From positions 7,573,559 to 7,637,558 of the forward strand of contig NZ_CP089746.1 of assembly GCF_029541745.1 (NCBI RefSeq): 64,000 nucleotides of DNA, read 5' to 3'. Under the pieces are notes generated by a model that ran no database searches, had not been told where the DNA came from, and worked only from the letters and a program-made list of their open reading frames with translations. Both the position numbers and the translations under genes were made by a program. Positions 48,972 through 57,640 of this stretch are shown piece after piece. Positions within the stretch are counted from its first letter, which is position 1; each line of letters begins with the position of its first letter. This DNA comes from Streptomyces sp. LX-29 (GTDB lineage Bacteria; Actinomycetota; Actinomycetes; Streptomycetales; Streptomycetaceae).

Positions 48972-51758
48972 TTGCTTATCGAGCGGGAATGTGAATTAGG
49001 GTTTCTGCAGGATTTGCTTTCCGGGAGGTACTCGAACGCTCCTCGGGTGGTGCTCGTGGAGGGGGCGGTCGGATGCGGTAAGAGTCGGTTGCTGGATGTC
49101 GTCGCGGAGCGGGTCGCGGACGCGGGCTGTCTCGTCCTGGCCTCCGCGGGCTGCGCCGTGGGGGCGCAGCAGCGGACCGGGCTGCTGCGGCAGCTGCTCG
49201 CCGGTCCCGCGCTGACCGATTCCGCCAGAATGAGGATGCGTTTGGTTCTGGATGAGTTGATTACTTCACGAGCCTCGCTCGAATTTCCTTCGAATCTCCC
49301 GGGAGCGGTACGGCTCGACGCGGTGGGAGACATCTGTTCGGCCCTTGTCGAGGCGGCGTGCGGTCGCCATGTGGTCGCTTTTGTCGACGATGTCGAAAAG
49401 GCCGACAAAGTGTCCTTGGAGTATCTTCTCGCAATCGGTAGGGAGCTTCGGTCCGCGGGAATGTCGCTGGTGTTCGCGGAATCCCTCGACCGCGATTCCA
49501 GCGACCCGGTCTTCCATACGGAACTGCTGCGGCAGGCGAGCTTCCAGCGAGTGCGGCTGGGGCGGCTGAGCCGCCACGGCGTGGACCGGATGCTGGCCGC
49601 CGAGATCAGCGAGCCCGCCGAGTCGACCCTCCACCAGGAGCTGTGGGCGGCCAGCGGCGGCAACCCGCTGCTGCTCCGGGCGCTGTTGGAGGAGCACCGG
49701 CTGAGCGGGCGGTCCGACGGCGCGGTCGAGAACGCGGACGGCGCCCTTCGACTGAGCGTCGGCGGCCCGTTCGCCCAGGCCGTCCTCGCCTGCCTGCACC
49801 GCAGCGGGGCGCAGACCGCCGAACTCGCGGCCGGCGCCGCCGTGCTCGGCGCGTACAGCACCCCCGAGCTCCTGGGCGGGCTGCTGGGGGCCGGAGCCGC
49901 CGTGGCGGCCCGGCGCAGCCAGGCGCTCAGCGAGGCGGGCATCCTCGACGGCGGCCACTTCCGACATCCGGTCGCCGAGGCGGCCGTGCTGGAGCACATC
50001 CTTCCCCAGCGCCGCCTGGAGCTGCACCGCAGGGCGGCACGGCTGCTGCACACCGCCGCCGTCCCCTCGCGGGAGGTCGCCCGTCATCTGCTCGCCGCCC
50101 GCCACACCGACGAGCCATGGGCCACCGCGGTGCTCCAGGAGGCCGCCGACGAGGCCCTGGAGCGCGACGAGGCGAAGTCCGCCATCGACTACCTGGAGTT
50201 GGCGTCCGCCGGCTGCCCCGACGAGCGGCTGCGCGCCTCGATCAGAATCAGGATCGCCTTCGTCACCTGGCGGCTGAGCCCCTTCATCGCCGAACAGCAC
50301 CTGGCAGGACCCGTCGAGGCCGACCGCGCCGGACTGCTCTCCGCGTCCTCCGCCGAACTGCTCGGCAGGCTGCTGCTGATGCACGGCAGGACCGAGCCGG
50401 CCGGGCGGGGCCTCGCCCCGGGGGCACCGGGCGCGGTGGGCGCGGTGGGTGTGGTGGGCGCACCGGAGCACGCCCGGCGGCGGGGGCCGGGCGCCGAACC
50501 GGAGCGCGCCCCGGGCCCCCACCCCCTCCGCTCCTCCCCGGCGGCCCCGGCCGCGCTGCCCGCCCTGCTGGCGTCCAGCACCGTGTGGCTGCACCTCGGC
50601 CGGGGCGTCGACGGCTGCACGGTGGCCGAGGCGGAACGCGCCCTCGACGCCTCCCCGCTCATGGACACCACGCTGCCGACCGTGGCCAACTACCTCAAGG
50701 TGCTGTCGCTCGCCGGGCATCCGGAGCGGGCCGCGACGCGCGGCCGGCGGCTGTACGAGGAGGCCGGCCGCCGCGACGCTCCCGGTTGGCAGGCGCTGCT
50801 CTGCGCCGTGCTGGCCGAAGTGGCCCTGATGCGCGGCCGGTTCGCCGAGGCGGAGGAGTACGGACGGCTGGCCCTCGGCCACGCCCCCGTCCGCAACCGC
50901 AGCATCTTCGGCGTCGGGCCGACCGTGAGCCGCATCCTGGCCTGCACCGCCATGGGCCGCTACGCCGAGGCCGGAGTGCTGCTGGAACAGCCCGTCCCGG
51001 ACGACCTGTTCAACAGCCTCGAGGTGCTGCCCTACCTACGCGCCCGAGGGCGCTACTACCTGGCGACCAGCCGCCACCACGCCGGGCTGGGCGACTTCCT
51101 GAGCATAGGGTGGCTCGCCCGGAAGTGGGGCGTCGACCGGCCCGCCCTGCTGCCCTGGCGGATCGACGCCGCCGAGGCGCTGCTCGCCCTGGGGCGCCGC
51201 GCCTGCGCCGAACACACCATCCGGGAGCAGCTGGCCGCCGTCGAGCAGAGCCCCGCACGCGTCCGCGGCATGGCCTGGCGCGCCCAGGCCGCCGTCGCCG
51301 ACGAACAACAGCGGCCCCGGCTGCTGGCCCAGGCCGTCGACGAGCTCCACCCCGTGGGAGACGGCTATGAACTCGCCCGCACCCTGGCCGACCTGGCCGA
51401 CGCCTACCAGACCACCGGAGATGTCGCCCGCTCCAGCATGATGAAGCGGCGCGCCTGGCAGATGGCCGGCGAGTGCGGAGCCCAACCGCTGTGCGACGCG
51501 GTCCTCCCCGGGCACCACGAGGAGGACTACCGGGAGTTCGGGCAGGCACCAGGCCAGGACAAGATCAGCGACTCGGAGCGCCGGGTGGCCGCGCTCGCGG
51601 CACACGGCTACACCAACCGCGAGATCGCGGCCAAGCTGTTCATCACCGTGAGCACCGTGGAACAGCATCTGACCCGGGTCTACCGGAAACTCAACATCAG
51701 CCGCCGACAGGACCTGTCCTCCGTCGACTTCACGGACCGGATCGACGAGTCGGCCTGA
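48972..51758 (+). CDS. LAL-family LuxR-type transcriptional regulator
   Basis: A 928-aa regulator with an N-terminal AAA+-like ATPase (Walker A GAVGCGKS near residues 31-38) and a C-terminal LuxR helix-turn-helix (ERRVAALAAHGYTNREIAAK, then VSTVEQHLTRVYRKLNI). Such proteins activate polyketide clusters. Start TTG 48972 is preferred: GGGAGG is well spaced and LLIERECELGFLQDLL is the usual LAL opening. ATG 48876 is in frame but lacks a ribosome site. The ninth codon, 48996-48998, is TTA, pointing to bldA control. The first 600 bp are less GC-rich than the rest. Its likely target is the upstream PKS operon. Confidence 0.9.
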   Translation: MLIERECELGFLQDLLSGRYSNAPRVVLVEGAVGCGKSRLLDVVAERVADAGCLVLASAGCAVGAQQRTGLLRQLLAGPALTDSARMRMRLVLDELITSRASLEFPSNLPGAVRLDAVGDICSALVEAACGRHVVAFVDDVEKADKVSLEYLLAIGRELRSAGMSLVFAESLDRDSSDPVFHTELLRQASFQRVRLGRLSRHGVDRMLAAEISEPAESTLHQELWAASGGNPLLLRALLEEHRLSGRSDGAVENADGALRLSVGGPFAQAVLACLHRSGAQTAELAAGAAVLGAYSTPELLGGLLGAGAAVAARRSQALSEAGILDGGHFRHPVAEAAVLEHILPQRRLELHRRAARLLHTAAVPSREVARHLLAARHTDEPWATAVLQEAADEALERDEAKSAIDYLELASAGCPDERLRASIRIRIAFVTWRLSPFIAEQHLAGPVEADRAGLLSASSAELLGRLLLMHGRTEPAGRGLAPGAPGAVGAVGVVGAPEHARRRGPGAEPERAPGPHPLRSSPAAPAALPALLASSTVWLHLGRGVDGCTVAEAERALDASPLMDTTLPTVANYLKVLSLAGHPERAATRGRRLYEEAGRRDAPGWQALLCAVLAEVALMRGRFAEAEEYGRLALGHAPVRNRSIFGVGPTVSRILACTAMGRYAEAGVLLEQPVPDDLFNSLEVLPYLRARGRYYLATSRHHAGLGDFLSIGWLARKWGVDRPALLPWRIDAAEALLALGRRACAEHTIREQLAAVEQSPARVRGMAWRAQAAVADEQQRPRLLAQAVDELHPVGDGYELARTLADLADAYQTTGDVARSSMMKRRAWQMAGECGAQPLCDAVLPGHHEEDYREFGQAPGQDKISDSERRVAALAAHGYTNREIAAKLFITVSTVEQHLTRVYRKLNISRRQDLSSVDFTDRIDESA

Positions 51759-51777
51759 ACGGACCCCGGCGCGCCGG

Positions 51778-51867
51778 GCTAGTCGCCCCGCGCGCCGGGG
51801 AACAGGCATTGCTTCTTCTTGCGCCTAAAGTACGTCGAGCTAGTCGCCCCGCGCGCCGGGGAACAGG
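51778..51867. repeat. 29-bp direct repeat at the end of the DUF4239 gene
   Basis: The 29 bases at 51839-51867, which encode the end and stop of the minus-strand DUF4239 gene, occur again exactly at 51778-51806. Between the copies lies a 32-bp insert that is less GC-rich (CATTGCTTCTTCTTGCGCCT...). This is a local duplication or an insertion/excision scar. Confidence 0.8.
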
Positions 51868-52607
51868 TCGGTGAACGGGCCGACGGCGTCCGCCATGTCC
51901 CGGCCGAAGGGGGCGTCGAAGTCCCAGACCAGGAACAGCAGGAACGCGATGAGCATGCTGAACAGCCCGGAGAGCATCAGCTCGCGGGGCGAACGGCGGA
52001 TCTGGAGCGTGAAGATGAGCCCGACGGCCAGCACCGCTCCCAGCACCAGTCCGAACCACACCACGCTCGGCATCGTCGGCCCCGCGCTCTCCCGCCGTGC
52101 GCCTCGCGCGTCGTCGGCCGCGGCCACCTGGTCCAGCAGCCCCGGATACGCCAGCGCCGCCTCCGCGCCCTCGCCCCGCAGCTCCGAGACGTCCCTGCGC
52201 ACCCTGGCCAGGAGCTCGTCGCCGCGCTCGGTCAGCTCCCCCTCGTCGAGCATCACCCGCCACTCCACGTTGACGACGTGGTCCACATACGCCGCCACGT
52301 CCCGGCGGATCCGCTCCCGGCCCTGGGCCGGATAGGCGTCCGCCCGCAGACTCACCTCGTGCAGCGCCTGCGCCTCGGTCCGCACCCCGTCCTGCGCCGC
52401 GCCGCGCGACTCCCACACTCCGGCGATGGCGAGCCCGAGCACGATGGCGTAGACCACGCCCACCATCATCGTCATGTACTCGATCACGTCCGGGGTTTCG
52501 CTGGGGTCGTAGTCGTCGCTCACCCGGCGCTCCTTGGCGACCGTGATGACGACGACCACCAGACACGCCCCGCCCATCGCCAGCAGCAGTACCAGCCATT
52601 CGGACAT
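51840..52607 (-). CDS. DUF4239 (bestrophin-like) membrane protein
   Basis: A 255-aa membrane protein. Two N-terminal spans (WLVLLLAMGGACLVVVVITV; MTMMVGVVYAIVLGLAIAGV) enclose VSDDYDPSETPDVIEYM. A soluble helical part (65-175) is followed by two C-terminal spans (VVWFGLVLGAVLAVGLIFTL; LMLSGLFSMLIAFLLFLVWD). The fold resembles bestrophin channels, but the function is unknown. It is convergent with the LuxR gene. The Pro/Thr-rich wall protein is encoded 19 bp upstream on the same strand. Confidence 0.85.
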   Translation of the reverse strand: MSEWLVLLLAMGGACLVVVVITVAKERRVSDDYDPSETPDVIEYMTMMVGVVYAIVLGLAIAGVWESRGAAQDGVRTEAQALHEVSLRADAYPAQGRERIRRDVAAYVDHVVNVEWRVMLDEGELTERGDELLARVRRDVSELRGEGAEAALAYPGLLDQVAAADDARGARRESAGPTMPSVVWFGLVLGAVLAVGLIFTLQIRRSPRELMLSGLFSMLIAFLLFLVWDFDAPFGRDMADAVGPFTDLFPGARGD

Positions 52608-52626
52608 CAGTTGACCTCCCGGGTCG

Positions 52627-53241
52627 TCAGCGGCCGCGCCTGCCGCCGGAGCCGGCGCGCGAGCGGGGGCGGAGGATGGCGGCCGCCAGCACGGCGGGAA
52701 CCGTGAGCAGCAGGGTGAAGGTGACCAGCGAGGTGCGGCGCTCCGGCCGCTTCGGCAACGGACGGTGCTGGGCGCGCAGTTCGACCTGCGCGACGGTCGG
52801 CTTCGGCGACGGCGTCGGCCTGGGCTTCGGCGACGTCCTCGGGGGCGGCGCCGGCCGCGCCACCCGTGTGGGCAGCGGCTCCGGCGCGGGCCGGGAGATC
52901 GGCGGCGCGGGCGCCGGCGTGGGCCTCGGCGGCGTGGGGCTCGGTCGGGGCGGCAGCGGGGGCGTGGTGACCGGACTGGGCGTGGGCCGCGGGCTCGGCG
53001 TCGGTGTGGGGCTCGGGGTCGGCGTGGGGGTCGGCGTCGGCGTGGGGGTCGGTGTGGGGGTGGGGCAACGGTGCATCCGGGCCACGGCCCCGCCGGGGCC
53101 GGCGGAGGCGGTCAGACACCACCCCGCCCCGCGCGTCGTGGCCACGGCCCCGTCGTCGGCTGTCGCTATGGTGCCGGAGGACAGGGCCACGAAGGCCGCG
53201 GCCAGGGCTCCCGCCCGTCGGGCGCGCTTCCGTGTTTTCAC
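52627..53241 (-). CDS. Secreted Pro/Thr-rich wall-associated protein
   Basis: A 204-aa protein with an N-terminal signal peptide (KTRKRARRAGALAAAFVALS), a short mature part with two cysteines (GWCLTAS, MHRCP), a long proline-threonine-serine repeat (PTPTPT units, about 60-150) that would span the cell wall, and a C-terminal hydrophobic segment (LVTFTLLLTVPAVLAAAIL) with basic end, likely a membrane anchor. Start GTG 53241. Function unknown. Its position next to the DUF4239 gene suggests an operon. Confidence 0.8.
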   Translation of the reverse strand: MKTRKRARRAGALAAAFVALSSGTIATADDGAVATTRGAGWCLTASAGPGGAVARMHRCPTPTPTPTPTPTPTPTPSPTPTPSPRPTPSPVTTPPLPPRPSPTPPRPTPAPAPPISRPAPEPLPTRVARPAPPPRTSPKPRPTPSPKPTVAQVELRAQHRPLPKRPERRTSLVTFTLLLTVPAVLAAAILRPRSRAGSGGRRGR

Positions 53242-53600
53242 GCGGAGATGGTGGACGAGCGGGGCCGCCCACCCGTCGCATCACCCCGATAATTAGCCCG
53301 ATAGGGGGAGTTGGGGGCCGTATCTGCCGGGTCGGTGTTTAGACGTCGACCAGCCGGATGTCGGAGCGGAACTCAGGTGCCCGGCGACCTGCTGAGGAGC
53401 TCGCCCGCCGCCCCTCGACGGCGCCCGCGCCTCGACGCCCGGACCGCCGCGTCCCGTTCGCACGCTGTGGCCAGAGGCTCGCGCAAGGGTGAGTAACTCG
53501 CCGGTGAACATCGTGGTTTGTTCAAGTCTCGCTCAAGAGCGGGCCAAACGCGGGAGGATTCCGGAGAGTCCGGGGGCGGGCGCGCCTAACTTGTGCCGGT
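53242..53600. other. 359-bp divergent gap
   Basis: Lies between the minus-strand wall-protein gene and the carbonic anhydrase gene and must hold both promoters. A less GC-rich patch near 53285-53300 (CCGATAATTAGCCC) and one near 53510-53530 are the only candidates seen. No gene or clear operator was found. Confidence 0.5.
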
Positions 53601-54452
53601 ATGAGCGGTGATGCTGGTGGTCCCCCCGGGGTCGACGCATGGCTGCGCCGGCGCCAGTTGATGCGGGCCGGGGTCGGCGGCGTGGTCGCCCTGGGAACCG
53701 GGTCGAGGTGCGGAGCCTCGGCGGCGTCGAGCGGCGCCGCCGCTGTCGTCGCGGCCGCAGACTCCCGCCGGGTGGCCGCCGACCCCCGCGGGACGGGCGC
53801 CGACCCCTGCGTGATGGCCGTCGACCCCCGCGGGATGGTCGCCGCCCCCTGCGGGATGGGCGCCCGGCCGGGGACTCCGGAGGCGGCGCTGCGGGCGCTG
53901 GCGGCGGGGAACCGGCGCTGGCGGACGTTCCGCGAGCGCCATCCCGACCAGGGCCGCGCCGTGCGGGAGTCGCTGGCCGGCGGCCAGCATCCCTTCGCCG
54001 TGGTGCTGGGGTGCGTCGACTCCCGCGTCCCTCCGGAGCTGGTGTTCGACCAGGGGCTGGGTGATCTGCTGACCGTGCGGTCGGCGGGCGAGGTCCTGGA
54101 CGAGGCGGTCCTCGGGAGCATCGCGTACGGGGTTCTGGAGCTGGGGGTCCCGCTGGTCGTGGTGCTGGGGCACCAGTCCTGCGGGGCCGTCTCCGCGGCC
54201 GTCCGCGCCGACGAGGGTGGATCGGAGCTGTCGGCCCATGTGCGGTATCTGACGGATCAGATCCGCCCGGTGATCGACCGCACCCTCCAGGGCGATGCCC
54301 GGGTGGACGCGGCGATCACGGCGAACGTGCGGCGGGTGCGGTCGCGCCTGGCCTCGGAGTCGGATCTCGCCGCGAAGATCACGGCAGGGGTGCTGGACGT
54401 CGTGGGGGCCCGCTACGAGCTCACCAGTCAGCGGGTTCACCGGGTCCGCTGA
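53601..54452 (+). CDS. Beta-class carbonic anhydrase with export signal
   Basis: A 283-aa protein whose second half is a beta-carbonic anhydrase: zinc ligands are Cys in VVLGCVDSRVPPE with the Asp-Arg dyad, and His/Cys in VVLGHQSCGAV. It interconverts CO2 and bicarbonate. The N-terminus has a twin-arginine-like RRRQLMRAGVGGVVALG, so Tat export is likely, as in other long actinobacterial members. Between signal and enzyme lies an odd repeat (VAADPRG, VAVDPRG-like units) of about 30 bp per unit. ATG 53601 has no clear ribosome site. Confidence 0.88.
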   Translation: MSGDAGGPPGVDAWLRRRQLMRAGVGGVVALGTGSRCGASAASSGAAAVVAAADSRRVAADPRGTGADPCVMAVDPRGMVAAPCGMGARPGTPEAALRALAAGNRRWRTFRERHPDQGRAVRESLAGGQHPFAVVLGCVDSRVPPELVFDQGLGDLLTVRSAGEVLDEAVLGSIAYGVLELGVPLVVVLGHQSCGAVSAAVRADEGGSELSAHVRYLTDQIRPVIDRTLQGDARVDAAITANVRRVRSRLASESDLAAKITAGVLDVVGARYELTSQRVHRVR

Positions 54453-54461
54453 GAAAACCAG

Positions 54462-54503
54462 GACGGGCCTGCCCGTCCCACGAAGGGGACGGGCAGGCCC
54501 GTC
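54462..54503. terminator. Bidirectional terminator between convergent genes
   Basis: Perfect 18-bp arms (54462-54479 and 54486-54503) around the loop ACGAAG, between the carbonic anhydrase and YhgE/Pip-like genes. Confidence 0.85.
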
Positions 54504-54555
54504 TGCGGCCCTCTCCGGCGGCTCCTCGCGTGGGCTCGCCGGATCCGGGTCGGTC

Positions 54556-55860
54556 TCAGGCCGTCGCGGGCTCCGCCGCGTTGGCGGAGTCGGCGGGGCG
54601 GGGGATGCGGTGCAGGCCCTTGCGGTCGTAGAGGCGGGTGATGCCGAAGCCGAAGAGCAGGGCGGCGACCAGGGCGACGCCCATGGAGGTCCAGGCGCGG
54701 GCGAGGCCGGCGTCGGCCTGCGCGTCGAAGTAGAGGATGGAGCGCGCGCCGTCGGTGATCTGCCGCAGCGGCTCGAACTCCGCGAGGGTGCGGAAGAAGT
54801 CGGGCATCGCGTGGATCGGCACGGTCGCTCCGGAGGAGGGGACGGCCATGGCGACGAAGACCACGGTCGACAGCAGGAGGCCGGGGGTGCCGAAGACGGC
54901 GAGCAGCGCCAGGACGCCCACGCCGACGACCGCGATGGTGGCGACGGAGTAGAGCCACAGCAGGCCGCGGTGGGGGGCGTCCATGTCGAGGAGGCCGACC
55001 GTGGCGGCCTCGACCAGGGAGCCCATGAGGACGGAGAGCCCGAGCATGACGACGGTGTTGATGGCCAGCGTGCGCGCGCGGCTGGTGTGCTGGACGGGCT
55101 TGCGCAGGCGGATGGGGCCGTAGTCGCTGTGCAGGTAGCCCAGTGCGGTGTCGACCTGGGAGTGGATCACATTGGCGCCGAGCATGCCGCAGACGACCAG
55201 GACCAGCGCGTAGTAGAAGGCGCTCAGGCCCATGGCGCTGTGCGAGCCGAGCGGGTGGCCGACGGCCACCTTCACCGAGACGGGGTCGGCGAGCATCAGC
55301 TGGGCGGCCGGGGCGAGTCGGGCGCCCTGTTGGTCGGCCCGGCTGAGGAGGTCCTTGCCGATCTGGGCGGAGGCCGCGTGGGCGGCCTGCTGCGTCGCCT
55401 GACCGGCCAGGGAGGAGCCGATGCTGCCGGCGGCCTGGTTGGTCAGCACCGTCAGGGTCGGCCGGGCGACCTGCTGCTTCTGCTGCGGGCCGGCGAGCCC
55501 CGTCACCGCGGCGGTGAAGTCCTTCGGCACGACGAGCGCGCCGTAGACCTTGCCCTGCCCCAGCCGCTTGTCGGCCTCCTGTCGGCTGAGCACCTGCCAG
55601 TCGATGCTGTCGCTGTCCGCGGCGGACTTCTCGATCCCGGAGACGACCTGGTCGCCGAGGTTGAGGTGCTTGCCCTGGACATCGGCGCCGTTGTCGCTGT
55701 TGACCAGCGCGATGGGCAGATCGCGCAGGTTGCCCTTCGGGTCGACGTTGCCGCCGACGTAGAGCAGGGCGAACACGGTGGAGAGCACCGCGACGATCAG
55801 GCCAGCGCCGATCCACAGCCGTGGGCTGCGGAGCACGGAGGAAGGCTGAGGGGAAGGCAT
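54556..55860 (-). CDS. YhgE/Pip-like (DUF3533, ABC-2 type) membrane protein
   Basis: A 434-aa protein with one N-terminal span (LWIGAGLIVAVLSTVFALLY), a large extracytoplasmic domain (PIALVNSDNGADVQGKHLNL is the family hallmark) and five or so C-terminal spans containing the ABC-2-like PSSGATVPIHAMPDFFRTL. Relatives are exporters or secretion-associated proteins. It is divergent from a MerR-family regulator across two operator-like dyads, so it is probably an inducible efflux component. Confidence 0.88.
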   Translation of the reverse strand: MPSPQPSSVLRSPRLWIGAGLIVAVLSTVFALLYVGGNVDPKGNLRDLPIALVNSDNGADVQGKHLNLGDQVVSGIEKSAADSDSIDWQVLSRQEADKRLGQGKVYGALVVPKDFTAAVTGLAGPQQKQQVARPTLTVLTNQAAGSIGSSLAGQATQQAAHAASAQIGKDLLSRADQQGARLAPAAQLMLADPVSVKVAVGHPLGSHSAMGLSAFYYALVLVVCGMLGANVIHSQVDTALGYLHSDYGPIRLRKPVQHTSRARTLAINTVVMLGLSVLMGSLVEAATVGLLDMDAPHRGLLWLYSVATIAVVGVGVLALLAVFGTPGLLLSTVVFVAMAVPSSGATVPIHAMPDFFRTLAEFEPLRQITDGARSILYFDAQADAGLARAWTSMGVALVAALLFGFGITRLYDRKGLHRIPRPADSANAAEPATA

Positions 55861-55896
55861 GGTGGCAGACTGCTCCAGTGCGATGACATTCCGTAA

Positions 55897-55941
55897 CTAG
55901 ATACTTAAGGTATCTAGCTGCTAGATAGTGACAGTATCGAG
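55897..55941. promoter_or_regulatory. Two 21-bp operator dyads in a divergent promoter
   Basis: Dyad 1 (55897-55917) has perfect 8-bp arms CTAGATAC and GTATCTAG around a 5-bp centre. Dyad 2 (55921-55941) has arms CTAGATAG and GTATCGAG, also 5 bp apart, three bases downstream. The region is AT-rich and sits 37 bp from the YhgE-like start and about 60 bp from the MerR start. It is likely the binding site of the MerR-type regulator or another dimeric regulator. Confidence 0.65.
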
Positions 55942-56001
55942 GTGGGGTGTCCAATCGCCTGCCGGCGGGGGCCCGGCCGCACCACCAGTCGAGGAAGTCA
56001 T

Positions 56002-56664
56002 ATGAAGATCTCGGAGCTCAGCCGCGTGACCGGCGTGCCGGTCGCCAGCATCAAGTACTTCCGGCGGCAGGGCCTGCTGCCCGCCGGCAGGGCGACGGCC
56101 GCGACGCTGGCCGAGTACGGGGAGGAGCACGTCCAGCGGCTGCGGCTGATCAAGGCGCTGACCACCCTCGGCGGGCTGTCCATCGCCGCCACCCGAGACG
56201 TGCTGGCCGCCGTCGAGCAGTCCGACAGCACCGAGGGGGCCCTCGGGGCGATCAGCTATGCCCTGCCGGTGCCCGTCGCGGAGTCGCCGGCGGGGGAGGC
56301 CGACGGGGAGGCGGAGGCCGAGGCGGCCGCCGAGGCGGACGTGGCGGACCTGATCGAGGCCATGGGCTGGCAGGTCCCCGATACGTCCCCGCACGTCCGC
56401 GGGCTGACGACGGCGCTGAAGGAGCTCAGGCGACTGAAGGCGGACTACCAGCTGGACCGGCTCCTCGCCTACGCGGAGCTGGCCCGCTCCACCGCCCGCC
56501 TGGACCTCCAGCGCGCCGCCGCCATCGACGATCCGGCGGCCCAGGCCGAGCGGGCGGCCATCGTCTTCGCCCTCTCCGCCCCCATGCTCGAACTGCTGCG
56601 GCGGCTCGCCCAGGAGGACCAGGTCCGCCGCCTCGCCGCGGGCGGCGACCTCGAGACCGAATGA
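56002..56664 (+). CDS. MerR-family transcriptional regulator
   Basis: A 220-aa regulator. The N-terminal MerR winged helix starts MKISELSRVTGVPVASIKYF with GLLPAGRATAATLAEYGEEH; the Y-in-RYY position is changed to F. An Ala/Glu-rich linker (about 95-118) and a helical effector domain follow, without metal-binding cysteines, so it probably senses an organic ligand. ATG 56002 has GAGGAAG upstream. It likely controls itself and the divergent YhgE/Pip-like gene. Confidence 0.88.
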   Translation: MKISELSRVTGVPVASIKYFRRQGLLPAGRATAATLAEYGEEHVQRLRLIKALTTLGGLSIAATRDVLAAVEQSDSTEGALGAISYALPVPVAESPAGEADGEAEAEAAAEADVADLIEAMGWQVPDTSPHVRGLTTALKELRRLKADYQLDRLLAYAELARSTARLDLQRAAAIDDPAAQAERAAIVFALSAPMLELLRRLAQEDQVRRLAAGGDLETE

Positions 56665-56766
56665 CCCCGAGGTCCGTCGCGCGCGGCGACGACCGGGGAC
56701 GGCTCCGTCATGGGCCGGGCGGCGGACGGACGGCGCGCGGAGCCGGGGCCGGCCTGGGGCGGTCGC

Positions 56767-57597
56767 TCAGACGGCCCGCCACAGGGCGAGTGCCGACGGA
56801 GGCTCCCAGCCGCGCTGGGCGGTGTGCGCCTGGAGGCACGCATAGCCCGAGGAGCCGTAGGTGACCCGGTCCCCGGCCGCGTAGGCGGTGCCGACGGCCC
56901 ATGTCCCGCCGGGCGGCGGGGTGGTCGCGGTGGCGGTCGGCGTGGGCGTCGGACCCGGGCCCTGGAACACGTTCAGCACGAAGTCGAAGGCGGCCTCCTT
57001 GGCCCCGCCGGTGTCCCGCACGGACATGAGCAGCCGGCGGTCGAAGATCGGGTCGGTGTTGTTGCGGGGCTCTCCCGGGAAGTACAGCTGGGTCGTCAGC
57101 ACCGGCCTGCCCGGTGCCTGCAGCTTGACGTGGAGGTGCCGGGTGCGGCCCGGGTAGAGGCCCGGCACGATCGTGGTGAGCGCGAACGCGCCGCGGGAGT
57201 CGGTGAACTGGTGGCCGCGGAGGCGGAACCCGGCGTTGTCGTAGGCGCCGTCGGTGTCGGCCTGCCAGAAGTCCAGCAGGACCCTGGAGACCGGCTGGCA
57301 GGCGAGCCCGAAGACATAGCCGCTGACGGTCAGCCGGACGCCGGGCAGGCCGGGCTCCAGCAGACTGCTCCGCCGGGGCGAGTCGGGCTTGAAGTACGGG
57401 CCCTCGGTCTGCGGCGGGGTCGGGTCGTCCCCGTCGTCGCACGGCGGGGTGAGCGCGGGGGGCTCGCCGCTCCCGGTGAGGGTGCGGGCGAGCGCCGGTA
57501 CGCCCATGAGGGTCACGGGCACCGCCATGCCGACGGCGGCCGCGGCGCGCAGCACCGTCTTGCGGCTGACGTGGGCGGGGTTGGCCTCGCTGTCCAT
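56767..57597 (-). CDS. Secreted intradiol ring-cleavage dioxygenase fused to a CBM5/12
   Basis: A 276-aa exported enzyme. The Tat-like signal has SRKTVLRAAAAVGMAVPVTL. The intradiol dioxygenase core has TEGPYFKPDSPRRS, DFWQADTDGAYDN and RTRHLHVKLQAPG, giving the Tyr/His ferric ligands of the family. The C-terminal 45 residues (TWAVGTAYAAGDRVTYGSSG, then YACLQAHTAQRGWEP) form a family 5/12 carbohydrate-binding module. A characterised Streptomyces homologue of the same layout cleaves catechols and binds plant-wall polymers. ATG 57597 follows GAGGAGCAGG. A divergent role in lignin-aromatic use is inferred. Confidence 0.88.
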   Translation of the reverse strand: MDSEANPAHVSRKTVLRAAAAVGMAVPVTLMGVPALARTLTGSGEPPALTPPCDDGDDPTPPQTEGPYFKPDSPRRSSLLEPGLPGVRLTVSGYVFGLACQPVSRVLLDFWQADTDGAYDNAGFRLRGHQFTDSRGAFALTTIVPGLYPGRTRHLHVKLQAPGRPVLTTQLYFPGEPRNNTDPIFDRRLLMSVRDTGGAKEAAFDFVLNVFQGPGPTPTPTATATTPPPGGTWAVGTAYAAGDRVTYGSSGYACLQAHTAQRGWEPPSALALWRAV

Positions 57598-57640
57598 GCC
57601 TGCTCCTCGTCGGGGGAGGTGAGGGGGGTCGGCAATGAAC

